A stretch of 64,000 nt of DNA from Calamus simplicifolius (lineage: Eukaryota > Streptophyta > Magnoliopsida > Arecales > Arecaceae), in the NCBI GenBank assembly GCA_900491605.1, contig UESW01004012.1:91920-155919 (forward strand), given 5' to 3'. The position numbers and the translations under genes are program-made. The notes below the pieces were generated by a model. The model saw only the letters and a program-made list of their open reading frames with translations. It did not search any database and was not told where the DNA came from. Shown here piece after piece: positions 22,091 through 32,652 of this stretch. Numbering within the stretch: the first letter of the stretch is position 1; every line of letters begins with the position of its first letter.

Positions 22091-22703
22091 CTCGGCCCCG
22101 GTGTCTCCAGTCCCGCCGAGTCGGCCAAGGCCATCCCAGGCCGGTCCGACTCGGCACCGGCATCTCCGGCCCCGCCGAGTCGGCCAAGGCCATCCCAGGC
22201 CGGCCCGACTCGGCCCGGCGTCTCCCATCCTGCCAGTCGGCCAAGGCCATCCCAGGCCGGCCCAGCTTGGCCCCGGTATCTCCAGTCCCACCGAGTCTGC
22301 CAAAGCCATCCCAGACCGACCCGACTCGGCCCCAGCGTCTCCAGTCCCGCCGAGTCGGCCAAGGCCGTCCCAGGCCAGCCCGGTTCGGCCCATCGTCTCC
22401 AGGCCCGCCGATTCGACCCCGCCCCGGCACGGCCTTGCCGGCGAGATAGGCCCCAGCCATCTCAGGTCGACCCAGTTCAGCCCTAAAAGACGGGACCCCT
22501 GGTTCCCGCCAGATCAGCCCCAGCAGTTCAAAAATCCGTTCCTCTGACACGCGCCGCCCGACAGCACCCGACGCGCGCCGCCCGACAGCGCCGATGCGCG
22601 CCGCAGCGCCAACATGCGCCGCTAATAGTGCCAGATCTGACAATCCAACGGCTTCGCCGGCTGATGGGACGCGGACCCACGTGATCGCGCCAGCATCACC
22701 CCC

Positions 22704-22710
22704 TATAAAA
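22704..22710 (+). promoter_or_regulatory. TATA box of element C 5' LTR
   Basis: TATAAAAGGG following CCCACGTGATCGC. Equivalent to 34898-34904. E is inserted about 220 bp downstream, within the transcribed part of the LTR. Confidence 0.7.
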
Positions 22711-22924
22711 GGGTAAACTACGTCGGGAATCGGGTAAGGCATTATAACGCACATTTTACACACTTGATGCCCTAACTCTCAGGGGGAACTACCTGATCCT
22801 TCTGAGACTTCTCCCTCCTCAAGAGCTCTCTCGAGCTCCTTCTCTGCTGTGACCTCTGTCACTAACTTGGGTGTCGGAGGGTCCCACCGGAGAACCCTCT
22901 TCGGTCTTGGGACTTCTTTGCAGG

Positions 22925-22929
22925 CAACC
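22925..22929. repeat. Target-site duplication of solo LTR E, left copy
   Basis: CAACC, identical to 25957-25961; the right LTR of C has a single CAATCC-like site here (about 35119), which fits the empty state. Confidence 0.88.
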
Positions 22930-25900
22930 TGTAGTACCCGGTTCCTATGAACCAGGTTTGGGTTAATTCTAACCCGGTTCATGCGAACCAGGTTTGAGTT
23001 AATTCTAACCTGGTTCATGTGAACCAGGTCTGGGTTGATTTAATGTGTTGAGCAACGCTTCGCTCGTAGCGATGACGCTTTGGTTCTCCAGATCTCATAA
23101 CCGAAGCACACTTTGGTTCTCTAGATCTCATAACCGAAGCGTCTCGCTGCGACATTTAAAAGGCAGGGGGTGCCCTCCCTCCTGGTGCTCAGAGTCCGCG
23201 TCCCCTCCAGGTAATTCTCTGCCCATCCTTTTAGTGCTAGAGAGAGAGAGTGAGTTGCCATGGGAGAAAGAGGAAGAGAGAGAGTGTCAGGAGAGAGGAA
23301 GAAAGAGAGAGAGATTGTGAGAGAGAGAGAGCGAGCATGAGAGAGAGAGAGACAGCGTGTGAGAGAGAGAGAGACAGCAGGAGGCAGAGAGAGAGATCGC
23401 GAGAGGGAGAGAAGGTGTCACCGGCCGATCCCCTTGGTTCAGGCCTGGCGGCGTGCTCGTCGCCTCGCCGGGCCCGAGCCTTGGCCTGTCGCCTCCACCG
23501 GCACCGGGCGTGCATCTGGTGGAGGTCCGGCTGGCTAAGGTGGCCGGCCGTGCCGTCGGCACTGCATCTTGCCGCGCGGTTGAGTAGATGAAGACGGAGA
23601 AATTGAGGGAGAAATCGGGAGATTGGTGGCCGACCGCGACGGCGGCCAGCTCTGGCCCGGCCACCGGCGGCCGGGCTGCCCTCAATTTGGCCGGCGGCGG
23701 CCCCGGCCGCCGGCCATGTTCCCGTCCCCAGTTCGGTGAAACAGGGGATTGGGGGGAAGATGATGAATCGGGTGGAATCAGGCTGAACCGGGCCGGCTGG
23801 GCCGGCCGGTTCAGGCATGTTGGGCCGTTTTATGGGACCATTTTAAACAGAGTTTTTGGGCTCTGTAACGGGCTGAAAAATATAAAATAATTATATGGTT
23901 GGAATCTAGGTTGAATCTAGTTTCTGGGGATGATTTTACTTTCCCATTTGAGTGAGTATGGTGAGAGATATTCGAGTCCGAAGTTGGGCCCGTGGATTGG
24001 TCAGGGTAGAGTCTTAGGAATCATTTCATTATCCAGATTTTAATAAATTAACTGTATAAAATGATCCTGTAGGTACTCAGACATCTGACTAGCTGCTAAT
24101 ATATCTGTTGGATTGCGTGCGGAGGTAAGTAAGCCAGTTATCAGTTTATTAAATGATTTGTTTCAGGATATGCGTAGTTAAATTATGAATTGTGATATGA
24201 AGAATTGTTATTGGCTAAATTTGTAAGTAGATGAATATTATGAATACATGGTTGTTTATGTACTATGACTTCATGTGTGGTTGCTATGTATGAGAGATGC
24301 AGTTGCTATGCATGAGAGATGCAGTTGCTATGCATGAGAGATGCAGTTATTATGACATTGATGTGATGTATTACATGCAATTGTTCAGTAGGTATAATCC
24401 ACTGTTTATGCAATATTGTGTTGTTGAGTGCATGTGATGTGAGGTACTGTTATGTGTCGCCGCGGCTCTCCTTTATCATGTCATACCCTAGTATTTCGAC
24501 CCTACTTCAGTAGGGGGGATACTTGTTGGTACACTATGGTATTTCGACCCTACTTCAGTAGGGGGGATACTTGTTGGTACACTATGGTATTTGACCCTAT
24601 TTCAGTAGGGGGGATACTTGTTGGTACACTATGGTATTTCGACCCTACTTCAGTAGGGGGGATACTTGTTGGTACACTATGGTATTTCGACCCTACTTCA
24701 GTAGGGGGATACTTGTTGGTACACTATGGTATTTCGACCCTACTTCAGTAGGGGGGATACTTGTTGGTACACTATGGTATTTCGACCCTACTTCAGTAGG
24801 GGGGATACTTGTTGGTATACTATGGTATTTCGACCCTACTTCAGTAGGGGGGATACTTGTTAGTATAATATGGTATTTCGAACCTACTTCAGTAGGGGGG
24901 ATACCTATTGGTACATTATTGAGATATTGCAGGGCCGTGGGTCACATTTACAGTTACCATTGAGAGTATAAACAGTGGGTTTACCTATATAGTATAATTG
25001 AGCGGTTATGGATGCAAATGATTGGTATTATATTCATAAGTGCCGCCGCGGTTCTCCTTTGCTATGGCCATACACATCTAGAGGATGTGCTCAGATAAGG
25101 CATTGCAGGGCCGTGGGACACGCATGATATAATACTTACATTACATAATGGAGTGATTGTGAATGCAAAAGAATGAATTATATTTATATGTGCCACCGCG
25201 GCTCTCCTTTGTTATGGGGCATTGCAGGGCCGTGGGACACATATGATATAATATAATAATTGGAATGCTTTATATGCACTGATAATTTGCTATGATATAA
25301 TACAACAATGATGAGTGCAAATGATTTGAATTATATTTATATGTGCCACCACGGCTCTCCTTTGTTATGGGGCATTGCAGGGCCGTGGGACACATATGAT
25401 ATAATATAACAATGATGGGTTTACTTACATTGCATGTTTGAGTATTGGTAAAATGTTTATGCATGCAGATCATTTATATGCTTATTGATTGCTATGCTAT
25501 GATTGGACTGTATAACATGGTTTACTTACTGAGTGTAATCTCATAAAAATATTATAATGTTTTTGCTACAGGACCATGAGATTTGAGAATAACATGTTGG
25601 AGTGATGGACCTCAACCCAAATAAAAATATAGATTTTGTTTTATTGCTATACCAGTGTATTTATGTGTAGGGCTTGATGCCCAGACTATATTATTGTGGT
25701 GTAAGGAACCATAGGTTCGTTGGAGCTTCTATTTAAAAATAAAGTGGATTCATATATAGATGTAACCCCAGTAATGCTTATGTGTAGGGCTTGTAGCCCA
25801 AATCTTTAGTTATGGATTGTATTAAAGACATGGACTTGAATGATATATAGGTTGTTGCTTTTCTTGAACTCAGTGTCATGTTTCGGGATGCCTTGCGTGC

Positions 25901-25956
25901 CCGGCACGCGGCGGGTTGTCACCCTAGCTCAAAATTTTTGGGTCTGGGGCGTGACA
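22930..25956 (+). mobile_element. Solo LTR E (3.0 kb) nested in element C
   Basis: Starts TGTAGTACCC, ends GGGCGTGACA and is flanked by CAACC repeats. No gag, pol, PBS or second LTR is inside, so it is best read as a solo LTR left by LTR-LTR recombination. The plus orientation rests on a TTTAAAA promoter-like box at 23155-23161 preceded by 33-bp direct repeats. Other contents: three 39-bp AACCAGGTTTGGGTTAATTC repeats (22938-23040), a GA-rich stretch (23230-23410), GC-rich DNA (23430-23800), 22-bp repeats (24285-24350), a 48-bp array and GCCGTGGGACAC-containing repeats (25040-25400). The TGT...ACA ends suit a chromovirus-type gypsy LTR, but this is an inference. Confidence 0.82.
24480..24920. 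repeat. 48-bp tandem array in solo LTR E
   Basis: Nine near-identical 48-bp units, each with TATTTCGACCCTACTTCAGT and GGGGGGATACTTGTTGGTAC. Units touch each other without spacers. Small one-base differences break the open frames. Confidence 0.92.
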
Positions 25957-25961
25957 CAACC
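25957..25961. repeat. Target-site duplication of solo LTR E, right copy
   Basis: CAACC, identical to 22925-22929; element C LTR sequence resumes with CGGTGAGGAAGAAGG. Confidence 0.88.
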
Positions 25962-26022
25962 CGGTGAGGAAGAAGGGCCCCCGTTCCCGATGTCCAGGAG
26001 GGGTGATCGAGCGTCATCAGAT

Positions 26023-26038
26023 TGGCGCGCCAGATAGG
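26023..26038 (+). other. Primer binding site of element C
   Basis: TGGCGCGCCAGATAGG, three bases after the LTR. The first ten bases are a perfect palindrome. Confidence 0.8.
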
Positions 26039-26110
26039 GGGGCGCTAAGAAAAAGTAGCGAACGATCTCCCGAAGCTACATCCGTCGTCCCCTCTTTTCT
26101 CCCAGAAGCC

Positions 26111-27587
26111 ATAGTGGTGACGCGAGCTCGGGATGCCTCTGTCAGCTGTCCGGCTGGGCTCATCCCGCCAGCTGGATAGCAGGAGGCCAATCCCCCTGCT
26201 GCCAGCCTTCCTGTTGCCAGCCCGCCATCGGACGCCGCTGTCCAGACGGCGGAGCAGCTGGTGACCCTCTCCCAGCAAGTTCGGAACCTCACTGCCATGG
26301 TCCATTGGCTCCAGCAGCAGCAGTCCGTGGCCAGCCAGCACCAGACTGCTCCCCCCGCCAGCCAGATGTCGGCGAGGGGAGGCTCCCCCCGGTGAGGGAC
26401 CGGCCGACGTCGGGCTTCCCCTAGGAAGCCTCGCCGCGAGCCTCCCAAGCGGCCACGGTCCCCCGGCCATGGCCCCAGCGAGCTTCCTCCCAAGCCACAT
26501 CATCACGGGGAACCCGGCGGAACTCCCGACTTCCGTCCCCATCTTCTGCTTCCTCTTCTTCTTCTTCCTTCGAGCCATCCCGGAGGGCTCCGACGATCAA
26601 CCTTCAGGCGAAGGAACGCCTGGAGGAGTACAACCGGCGCCTCAACGAGCTCGCCAGGAAGATAAACCACCGGCCGGAGGAAGAGTTTGACACTCGTCCT
26701 CCTTACACCCGCTGCATCCTGGAGGAATCGGTTCCCTCCAGGTTCTGCTTTCCCCAGGTGGACCCATACGACGGTACGACCGACCCTCTCGACCACCTCG
26801 AGAGCTACAAGGCCATGATGCAAGTCCAGGGTGCCTCAGACGCCCTTCTCTGCAAGGCCTTCCCTGCGACCCTACGGAAGGCCGCCCGTGCGTGGCATTC
26901 CCGCCTGTCCCCCCACAGCATAGACTCCTTCCGGGAGCTGGAGAGGGCATTCCTGGCCCACTTTGATGCCTGCCGCCGGATCCCAAGGGTGACGGATAGC
27001 CTCTTCTCCGTCCGCCAGAAGGAAGGAGAGCCCCTGCGGGACTTTGTGTCCCGGTTCAAAACCGCCACCCTCGAGGTCTACCATCTCGATGATGCAGTGG
27101 CCACCCTGGCACTGAAGCGGGGACTTCTTCCATCCCGCTTCACCTTCTCCTGGACAAGAAGCCCCCAAGCTCCTACTCCGACCTCCTCCTTCGGGCCCAA
27201 AAGTACATCCGGGCAGATGAAGCCGACCTCATCCGTCGGGAGTCTTCGAAGGGCTCCAGCCATAAATCCGCTCGCCCTGAGCCGAGCGGACCTCCTCACC
27301 ATCGCCGATCTGACCCCCCTCACCGGTCTGACAACCGGCGCCGGAGCCCTGTCCCCGACGAGGGTAAGCTCACTCCTCTCCTCGCCCCTCGATCCCACAT
27401 TCTGATGGAGATCGAGGGCGAGCCCTACCTTCAACGTCCTCCCCCCATGAAGAAAGGTGTATCCCGCGACAGAAGCCGCTACTATCGATTCCATCGGGAT
27501 TACGGCCACGACACCGACAACTGCTACAGTTTGAAACGGGCTATCGAAGAGCTCATCCAACGGGGCTACCTAGACAAGTATGTCTAG
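26111..27587 (+). pseudogene. gag: Element C gag
   Basis: Same protein as element B gag. The start codon has changed from ATG to ATA (26111). CAG has become TAG at 26177-26179 and CGA has become TGA near 26394; a one-base loss near 26511 shifts the linker. The capsid region (26758-27170) is readable. Unlike B, the C-terminus is kept: YYRFHRDYGHDTDNCYSLKR at about 27480-27540, a short Cys/His segment that may replace a classical zinc knuckle. The reading frame closes with TAG at 27585-27587. Confidence 0.9.
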
Positions 27588-27614
27588 AAGACGCCATAGC
27601 CGCTGCCGGCCATC

Positions 27615-29173
27615 ATGGGGCCTCCACCAGCTCAAGCCGCCATCGACAACACTCCCATGGAGCGGACTGTCGGGATGCTGTCCTGGGGGTCAGCCTCTGC
27701 GTCCAAGCGGCCGAGGGGGGAGGATGCCCCAAATAATGTAATGCCCAGGGGGGAGACTGCTGTAATGGAAAATGTAAACAATGAAGGTGTAGTCGTCGCT
27801 ATGACGATCGCCAAACACCCTGTAAAAAGGATTTTAGTTGATAGTGGCAGCTCAGCTGACATCCTTACTTACGACGCCTTTGTTTGAATGGGTTTATCTG
27901 TTGACTCCCTTTAGCCCGTGGCGGCCCCGCTAGTTGGATTCATCGGAGACTCTGTGAGGGTCGAGGGCGAAATATCCTTGCCCGTGACGGCCAGAACCCC
28001 GCCATGCCAAAGCACCGTGATCATGAAATTCCTGGTTGTGAGGGTCCCTTTGGCATACAACGCCATTCTTGGGCATCCCGACTTGAATCTTTTGGATGCG
28101 GTTATCTCCACCCGACGTCTATTGGTGCAGTTCCCCACCAGCGAGGGAGTTGGAGAAATGCATGGGGAGGTGAGCCCGGTCTTACCTTGCTACCATGCGG
28201 CGTCGAGCCCTCTGGAGGCCGACCCGACCCTGGAGGCGTCTGACCTAGAGATTCCACCAAAGGAGGGGAGCCCGCCTAGCACCTCCTGACTTTCCCTCTC
28301 AACGATGACCCAGCGAGAACCATCCGTGTGGGTGGACTCCTTCCCTTGGAGGACCGGGAGCGCCTCTTAGCTTTCCTGCGGGCTAACTCGGACGTATTCC
28401 CCTGGTCAGCATCCGACATGCCCGGCATTTCTTCGAAAGTCATCACCCACAAACTTAACATCAACCCACACCACCGTCCAATCCGTCAAAAGAAGAGGAG
28501 CTTTGCCCCCGACCGACAAAGGGCGATTGATGAAGAAGTCCACAAGTTGATCAGCGCCGGCCACATCCGGGAGGCGCATTACCCAAGCTGCTGGCCAACG
28601 TAGTCATGGTGCGCAAGGCAAACGGGAGCTGGAGGATATGCATAGACTTCACTGACCTCAACAAGGCGTGCCCAAAGGACAGCTTTCCCTTGCCAAGAAT
28701 TGACCAGCTGGTCATTCCACCTCTGGTCACGAGCTTCTCAGCTTCATGGATGCCTTCTCCGGATACAACCAGATAAGGATGGACCCCAGCGACGAGGAGC
28801 ACACCTCCTTCGTGACAGAGAAAGGCATTTACTATTACAAGGTGATGCCTTTCGGCCTCAAGAATGCGGGAGCAACCTATCAGCGGCTAATGAACAAGGT
28901 GTTCCATGACCAGCTCAGCCGGAACATGAAGTCTATGTGGACGACATGCTGACGAAGAGCACCCGCGCCGCCGACCACATCTCTGACCTGGAAGAAACTT
29001 TTAACAACCTCCGTCGCTTCCAAGTCAAGCTGAACCCTAAGAAGTGCGCTTTTGGGGTCATGGCAGGTAAATTTCTGGGCTTTATGGTGACCCAGCGCGG
29101 AATCGAGGCGAACCCAGAGAAGATCAGCGCCATTCTTGACATGAGGCCGCCATCCAACAAGAAGGAAGTTTAA
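27615..29173 (+). pseudogene. pol: Element C pol, front half: protease and RT
   Basis: The aspartic protease cuts the polyprotein; RT makes cDNA. Protease active site VDSGSSADILT is at about 27836-27869. Stops follow near 27885 and 27912. RT core FTDLNKACPKDSFPLPRIDQ is at about 28648-28707, and the VYVDDML box lies at 28931-28951 in a shifted frame. Compared with element B there are one-base losses near 28229, 28592, 28713 and 28927, and an in-frame TAA at about 29171 that replaces CAA. B keeps these bases, so the losses belong to this copy or to its assembly. Confidence 0.9.
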
Positions 29174-31510
29174 CGGCTAACTGGAAGGGTAGCGGCGCTG
29201 AGTCGTTTCCTCTCTAGATCGGCAGAGAGGTGCTTGCCTTTCTTCAAGGCCCTGCGGAAGGTGAACGGTTTCACGTGGACGGATGACTGCCAGGAAGCTT
29301 TCAAAGGCTTAAAGGCGTTCCTATCCTCTCCACCGCTCCTCTCCAAGCCGGGAGACGGGGAGAGTCTCTTCCTTTACCTAGCCGCCTCCTCGGAAGCCGT
29401 CAGCTCAGTCCTGGTGCGCCTGGATGCCGACGGAACCCAGAGGCCAGTCTACTACGTGAGCAAGGTCCTGCATGACGCCGAGGTCAGGTATTCCAAAACA
29501 GAGAAAGTTATTTTCGCCTTGATAGTTTCCGCCCGGCGTCTTCGCCCGTATTTCCAAGCCCATTCCATCGTGGTGCTCACGGACCAACCTCTCCGAGCCA
29601 TCCTGGCCCGTTCGGATACTTTGGGTCGACTCACCAAATGGGCCATCAAACTGGGGGAGTTCGACATCTCTTTCCAGGCACGACCGGCCTTGAAGTCCCA
29701 GGTCCTGGCCAACTTCCTGATCGAGTGCACTTGGGCGAACGAGGATCCCAAGGAGGTCCCTGGGGAGCAGCCCAAGCCCGAGCCGAAGGACGATGGAAAG
29801 ACCTGGATCCTCCACGTGGACGGCGCATCGAATTCTCAAGGAAGTGGAGCCGGCCTCATTCTTGTCGGGCCGGAGGGAGAAAGAGCCGAATGCGCCCTGA
29901 TATTTCTTTTTGAAGCCACCAACAACCAGGTGGAGTACGAAGCCCTCCTGGCCGGGTTAAGACTAGCCCAGGAGGTTGGAGCAGAGCAACTCAGAGCCTA
30001 CACGGACTCGCAACTCATCTCCGGGCAAATCAACAGAGAGTATGAGGCGCGCAACCCCGTTATGACGCAATATCTAAAAAAGGTTCAACTCTTGACCTCC
30101 TCGCTGCCCTACTTCAGCATCAGCTACATCCCCCGGAGCGAAAACGCAAAGGCGGACAACCTCTCTCGACTGGCTACCTCCGCCGACGACCTAACAAGGG
30201 ATGCCTACATCGAATATCTAGAAAGGCCCAGTGTAGAGGGAGGGGAGGAGGTCCTCCTGCTCACCCCGGAACCTACATGGATGGACGCTTATGTCCGCTA
30301 CCTCACCGACGGTACCCTCCCTGACGACCGCAACGAAACCAGATTGCTCAAGTGGAGGGCCTCCAAGTTCATCCTCCTCGATGGGCGCCTATACAGAAGG
30401 TCATTCTCCTACCCGTTGCTTAAGTGCATAGGCCCTGCCGACGCCGACTACATCCTTAGAGAAATCCACGAGGGCATTTGCGAAAATCATCTGGGGGGCA
30501 GATCCTTGGCCCAGAAGGTTCTCCGCCAGGGGTACTTCTGGCTCACTATGAAGGAGGACGCGGCCAAGCTAGTTCAAAGGTGCGACGGCTGCCAGCACCA
30601 CGCGCACATCCAGCGTCAGCCACCTGCCCCGCTGAGCCCACTCTCGGCTCCGTGGCCCTTCGCCCAGTGGGGGATGGACATCCTCGGACCGTTCCCCACA
30701 GCTTCAGGGCAGCGAAGATTCTTGCTTGTCGCCATCGACTATTTCACCAAGTGGGTCGAGGTCGAGGCGTTGGCCAAAATCACGGAGAGCAAAGTTAAGA
30801 CTTTCTTCTGGAAGTTGATCATATGCCGCTTTGGCTTGCCTCACACCCTCGTCACGGACAACGGTCGCCAGTTCAACAATGAGGCATTCAAGACCTTCTA
30901 CGAGGAGCTAGGCATCCGTCACCGATTCACCTCCGTCGGCCACCCCCAGACCAACGGGGAGGCTGAGGTCATGAACCGCACCATCCTCAAAGGGCTCCAG
31001 ACTCACCTAGATGGCTCCAAAGGGCATTGGGTAGAAGAGCTCCCCAGTGTGATATGGGCCTACCACACAACGCCCAGAACCCCGACGGGCGAAACTCCTT
31101 TCAGCCTCTCCTTTGGATCCGAGGCCGTCATCCCCATCAAGATCGGATTGCCCAGTCCACGGGTAGAGTCCTTCAGTGAGGAAGACAACACCGCGCTGAT
31201 TCGGGCCAACCTAGACTTCATTGATGAGGCGCATGACAGGGCGAGACTGCGCATGGCAACCTTTCGTAAGCGAGCGGCTAAGTACTATAACGCCCGGGTT
31301 CGCCCCAAGGTTTTTCGCCGTGGAGACTTGGTGCTTCGAAAGGCCGAGGTATCAAAGCCTACCGAGGGGGGCAAGCTATCCCCCAACTGGGAAGGCCCCT
31401 ACCGTGTCGCCGAGGCGCTCCATCGGGGGGCATACAAACTGGAAGAGCTTGACGGGAAGCCCATTCCACGCACCTGGAATGCGGACAACCTCCGCCGATA
31501 TTATCAATGA
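29174..31510 (+). CDS. pol: Element C pol, intact rear half: two RNase H domains and integrase
   Basis: A frame of about 770 codons without a break. It starts inside pol, so there is no proper start. Order: RT thumb and gypsy RNase H (29330-29610); second RNase H (29805-30185) with VDGAS, EYEAL, YTDSQ and AKADN supplying the four acidic residues; integrase HHCC finger (30455-30600); catalytic D, D and E in WGMDIL (about 30670), TDNGRQF (about 30857) and GEAEVM (about 30958); GPYRVAEA module (31396-31420); stop at 31508-31510. The second RNase H is a mark of the Tat lineage. All catalytic residues are kept, but without a joined front half it is unlikely to be made. Confidence 0.93.
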   Translation, partial: RLTGRVAALSRFLSRSAERCLPFFKALRKVNGFTWTDDCQEAFKGLKAFLSSPPLLSKPGDGESLFLYLAASSEAVSSVLVRLDADGTQRPVYYVSKVLHDAEVRYSKTEKVIFALIVSARRLRPYFQAHSIVVLTDQPLRAILARSDTLGRLTKWAIKLGEFDISFQARPALKSQVLANFLIECTWANEDPKEVPGEQPKPEPKDDGKTWILHVDGASNSQGSGAGLILVGPEGERAECALIFLFEATNNQVEYEALLAGLRLAQEVGAEQLRAYTDSQLISGQINREYEARNPVMTQYLKKVQLLTSSLPYFSISYIPRSENAKADNLSRLATSADDLTRDAYIEYLERPSVEGGEEVLLLTPEPTWMDAYVRYLTDGTLPDDRNETRLLKWRASKFILLDGRLYRRSFSYPLLKCIGPADADYILREIHEGICENHLGGRSLAQKVLRQGYFWLTMKEDAAKLVQRCDGCQHHAHIQRQPPAPLSPLSAPWPFAQWGMDILGPFPTASGQRRFLLVAIDYFTKWVEVEALAKITESKVKTFFWKLIICRFGLPHTLVTDNGRQFNNEAFKTFYEELGIRHRFTSVGHPQTNGEAEVMNRTILKGLQTHLDGSKGHWVEELPSVIWAYHTTPRTPTGETPFSLSFGSEAVIPIKIGLPSPRVESFSEEDNTALIRANLDFIDEAHDRARLRMATFRKRAAKYYNARVRPKVFRRGDLVLRKAEVSKPTEGGKLSPNWEGPYRVAEALHRGAYKLEELDGKPIPRTWNADNLRRYYQ

Positions 31511-31599
31511 TGTACCCCCAGGAGCATAAGCAATAAAGAAAAAGGTCCTTTCTGGCGACACGGTTTGTCTTCCCTTGCGCAAGTCTCTCAAGAAGAGCT

Positions 31600-32440
31600 C
31601 ACTAGCATCGTAGCCCACGGGACACCACTCGGCTCTAGCACGGCGGTGCCTCCGAGTTGGTTAAGACCCTAAAGGCTCCGTACCCGGCTGAGTCGCCACT
31701 TGGGCGAAACACAAACCCCCAGGCTGGTTCAAAAGGAGCTCACTGGCATCGCGGCCCATGGGACACTACTCGGCTCCGGCACGGCGGTGCCCTCGAGATG
31801 GTTAAGACCCTAAAGGCTCCATACCCGGCTGAGTCGCCACTTGGGCAGAACACAAACCCCCAGGCTGGTTCAAAAGGAACTCACTGGCATCGCGGCCCAC
31901 GGGACACCACTCGGCTCCGGCACGGTGGTGCTCCCAAGATGGTTAAGACCCTAAAGGCTCTGTACCTGGCTGAGTCGCCACTTGGATGGAACACAAACCC
32001 CAGGCTGGTTCAAAAGGAGCTCACTGGCATCGTGGCCCATGGGACACCACTCGGCTCCAGCACGGCGGTGCCCCCGAGATGGTTAAGACCCTAAAGGCTT
32101 CGTACCCAGCTGAGTCGCAATTTGGGCGGAACACAAACCCCCAGGATGGTTCAAAAGGAGCTCACTGGCATCGCGGCCCACGGGACACCACTCGGCTCCG
32201 GCACGGCAGTGCCCCCGAGATGGTAAAGACCCTAAAGGCTCCGTACCCAGCTGAGTCGCCACTTGGGCGGAACACAAACTCTCAGGCTGGTTTAAAAGGA
32301 GCTCACTGGCATCGCGGCCCACGGGACACCACTCGGCCCCGGCACGGCAGTGCCCTCGAGTTGGTTAAGACCCTAAAGGCTCCGTACCCAGCTGAGTCAC
32401 CCCTCGTAGAGGTTCCACACCCCCGAGGCGGTTCAAAAGG
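31600..32440. repeat. 140-bp tandem array after element C pol
   Basis: About six copies of the unit seen in element B at 11640-12950, here in the reverse orientation relative to the window and therefore the same orientation relative to pol. A partial plus frame (VKTLKAPYPAESPLG repeat) runs through several copies but is not in frame with integrase. A diverged 47-bp block as in element A follows at about 32425-32480. Confidence 0.9.
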
Positions 32441-32635
32441 AACCTAACAACTCGGCTCTCGGGTCATCCTCTAGGGTTCAAAGACTCCCAGACTCCGCTT
32501 TGGGAGAGAATCACTAGCCGCCCTCAACTAACCAAAGAAGGTGCGCAAACGTCCATCCAAGACATCCATCCAAGGTAGCCAAGGTAAAAGTGCTACACTC
32601 CTTTCGCTTGGCTGGTGCGGGGCACGCAAGCTCAA

Positions 32636-32652
32636 GGAGTGTGGGGGGCATT
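32636..32652 (+). other. Polypurine tract of element C
   Basis: GGAGTGTGGGGGGCATT directly before the 3' LTR; same as in B and D. Confidence 0.85.

Larger units (their letters stand above)
20808..26019 (+). repeat. Element C 5' LTR, interrupted by solo LTR E
   Basis: Starts TGATGGGGTC and ends GTCATCA. Without E and the duplicated CAACC it would be 2,180 bp against 2,529 bp for the right LTR; copy number in the arrays accounts for most of the difference. Arrays: GACGGCCTCCAGC-based (20850-21060), a 162-bp higher-order array (about 21240-22090) and a reverse-complement version of the 59-bp unit (22100-22420). Confidence 0.92.

Noticed and set aside
21302..22486. 394-codon plus-strand open frame (and 495 codons at 33295-34782)
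   Set aside because: It lies inside the LTR minisatellites of element C, consists of short repeats, and other frames of the same DNA are also open. GC-rich repeat composition explains it.
23237..23818. Frames in GA-rich and GC-rich DNA of solo LTR E
   Set aside because: Low-complexity (Ser/Leu or Arg/Glu repeats); no start context or domain.
24480..24920. Regularly spaced 48-bp repeats that could suggest a CRISPR array
   Set aside because: Units are directly adjacent with no spacers, the context is a plant LTR, and no cas genes exist.
22930..25956. E as a complete retrotransposon or a TRIM/LARD
   Set aside because: No internal repeats corresponding to two LTRs, no PBS and no PPT inside; a solo LTR is simpler.
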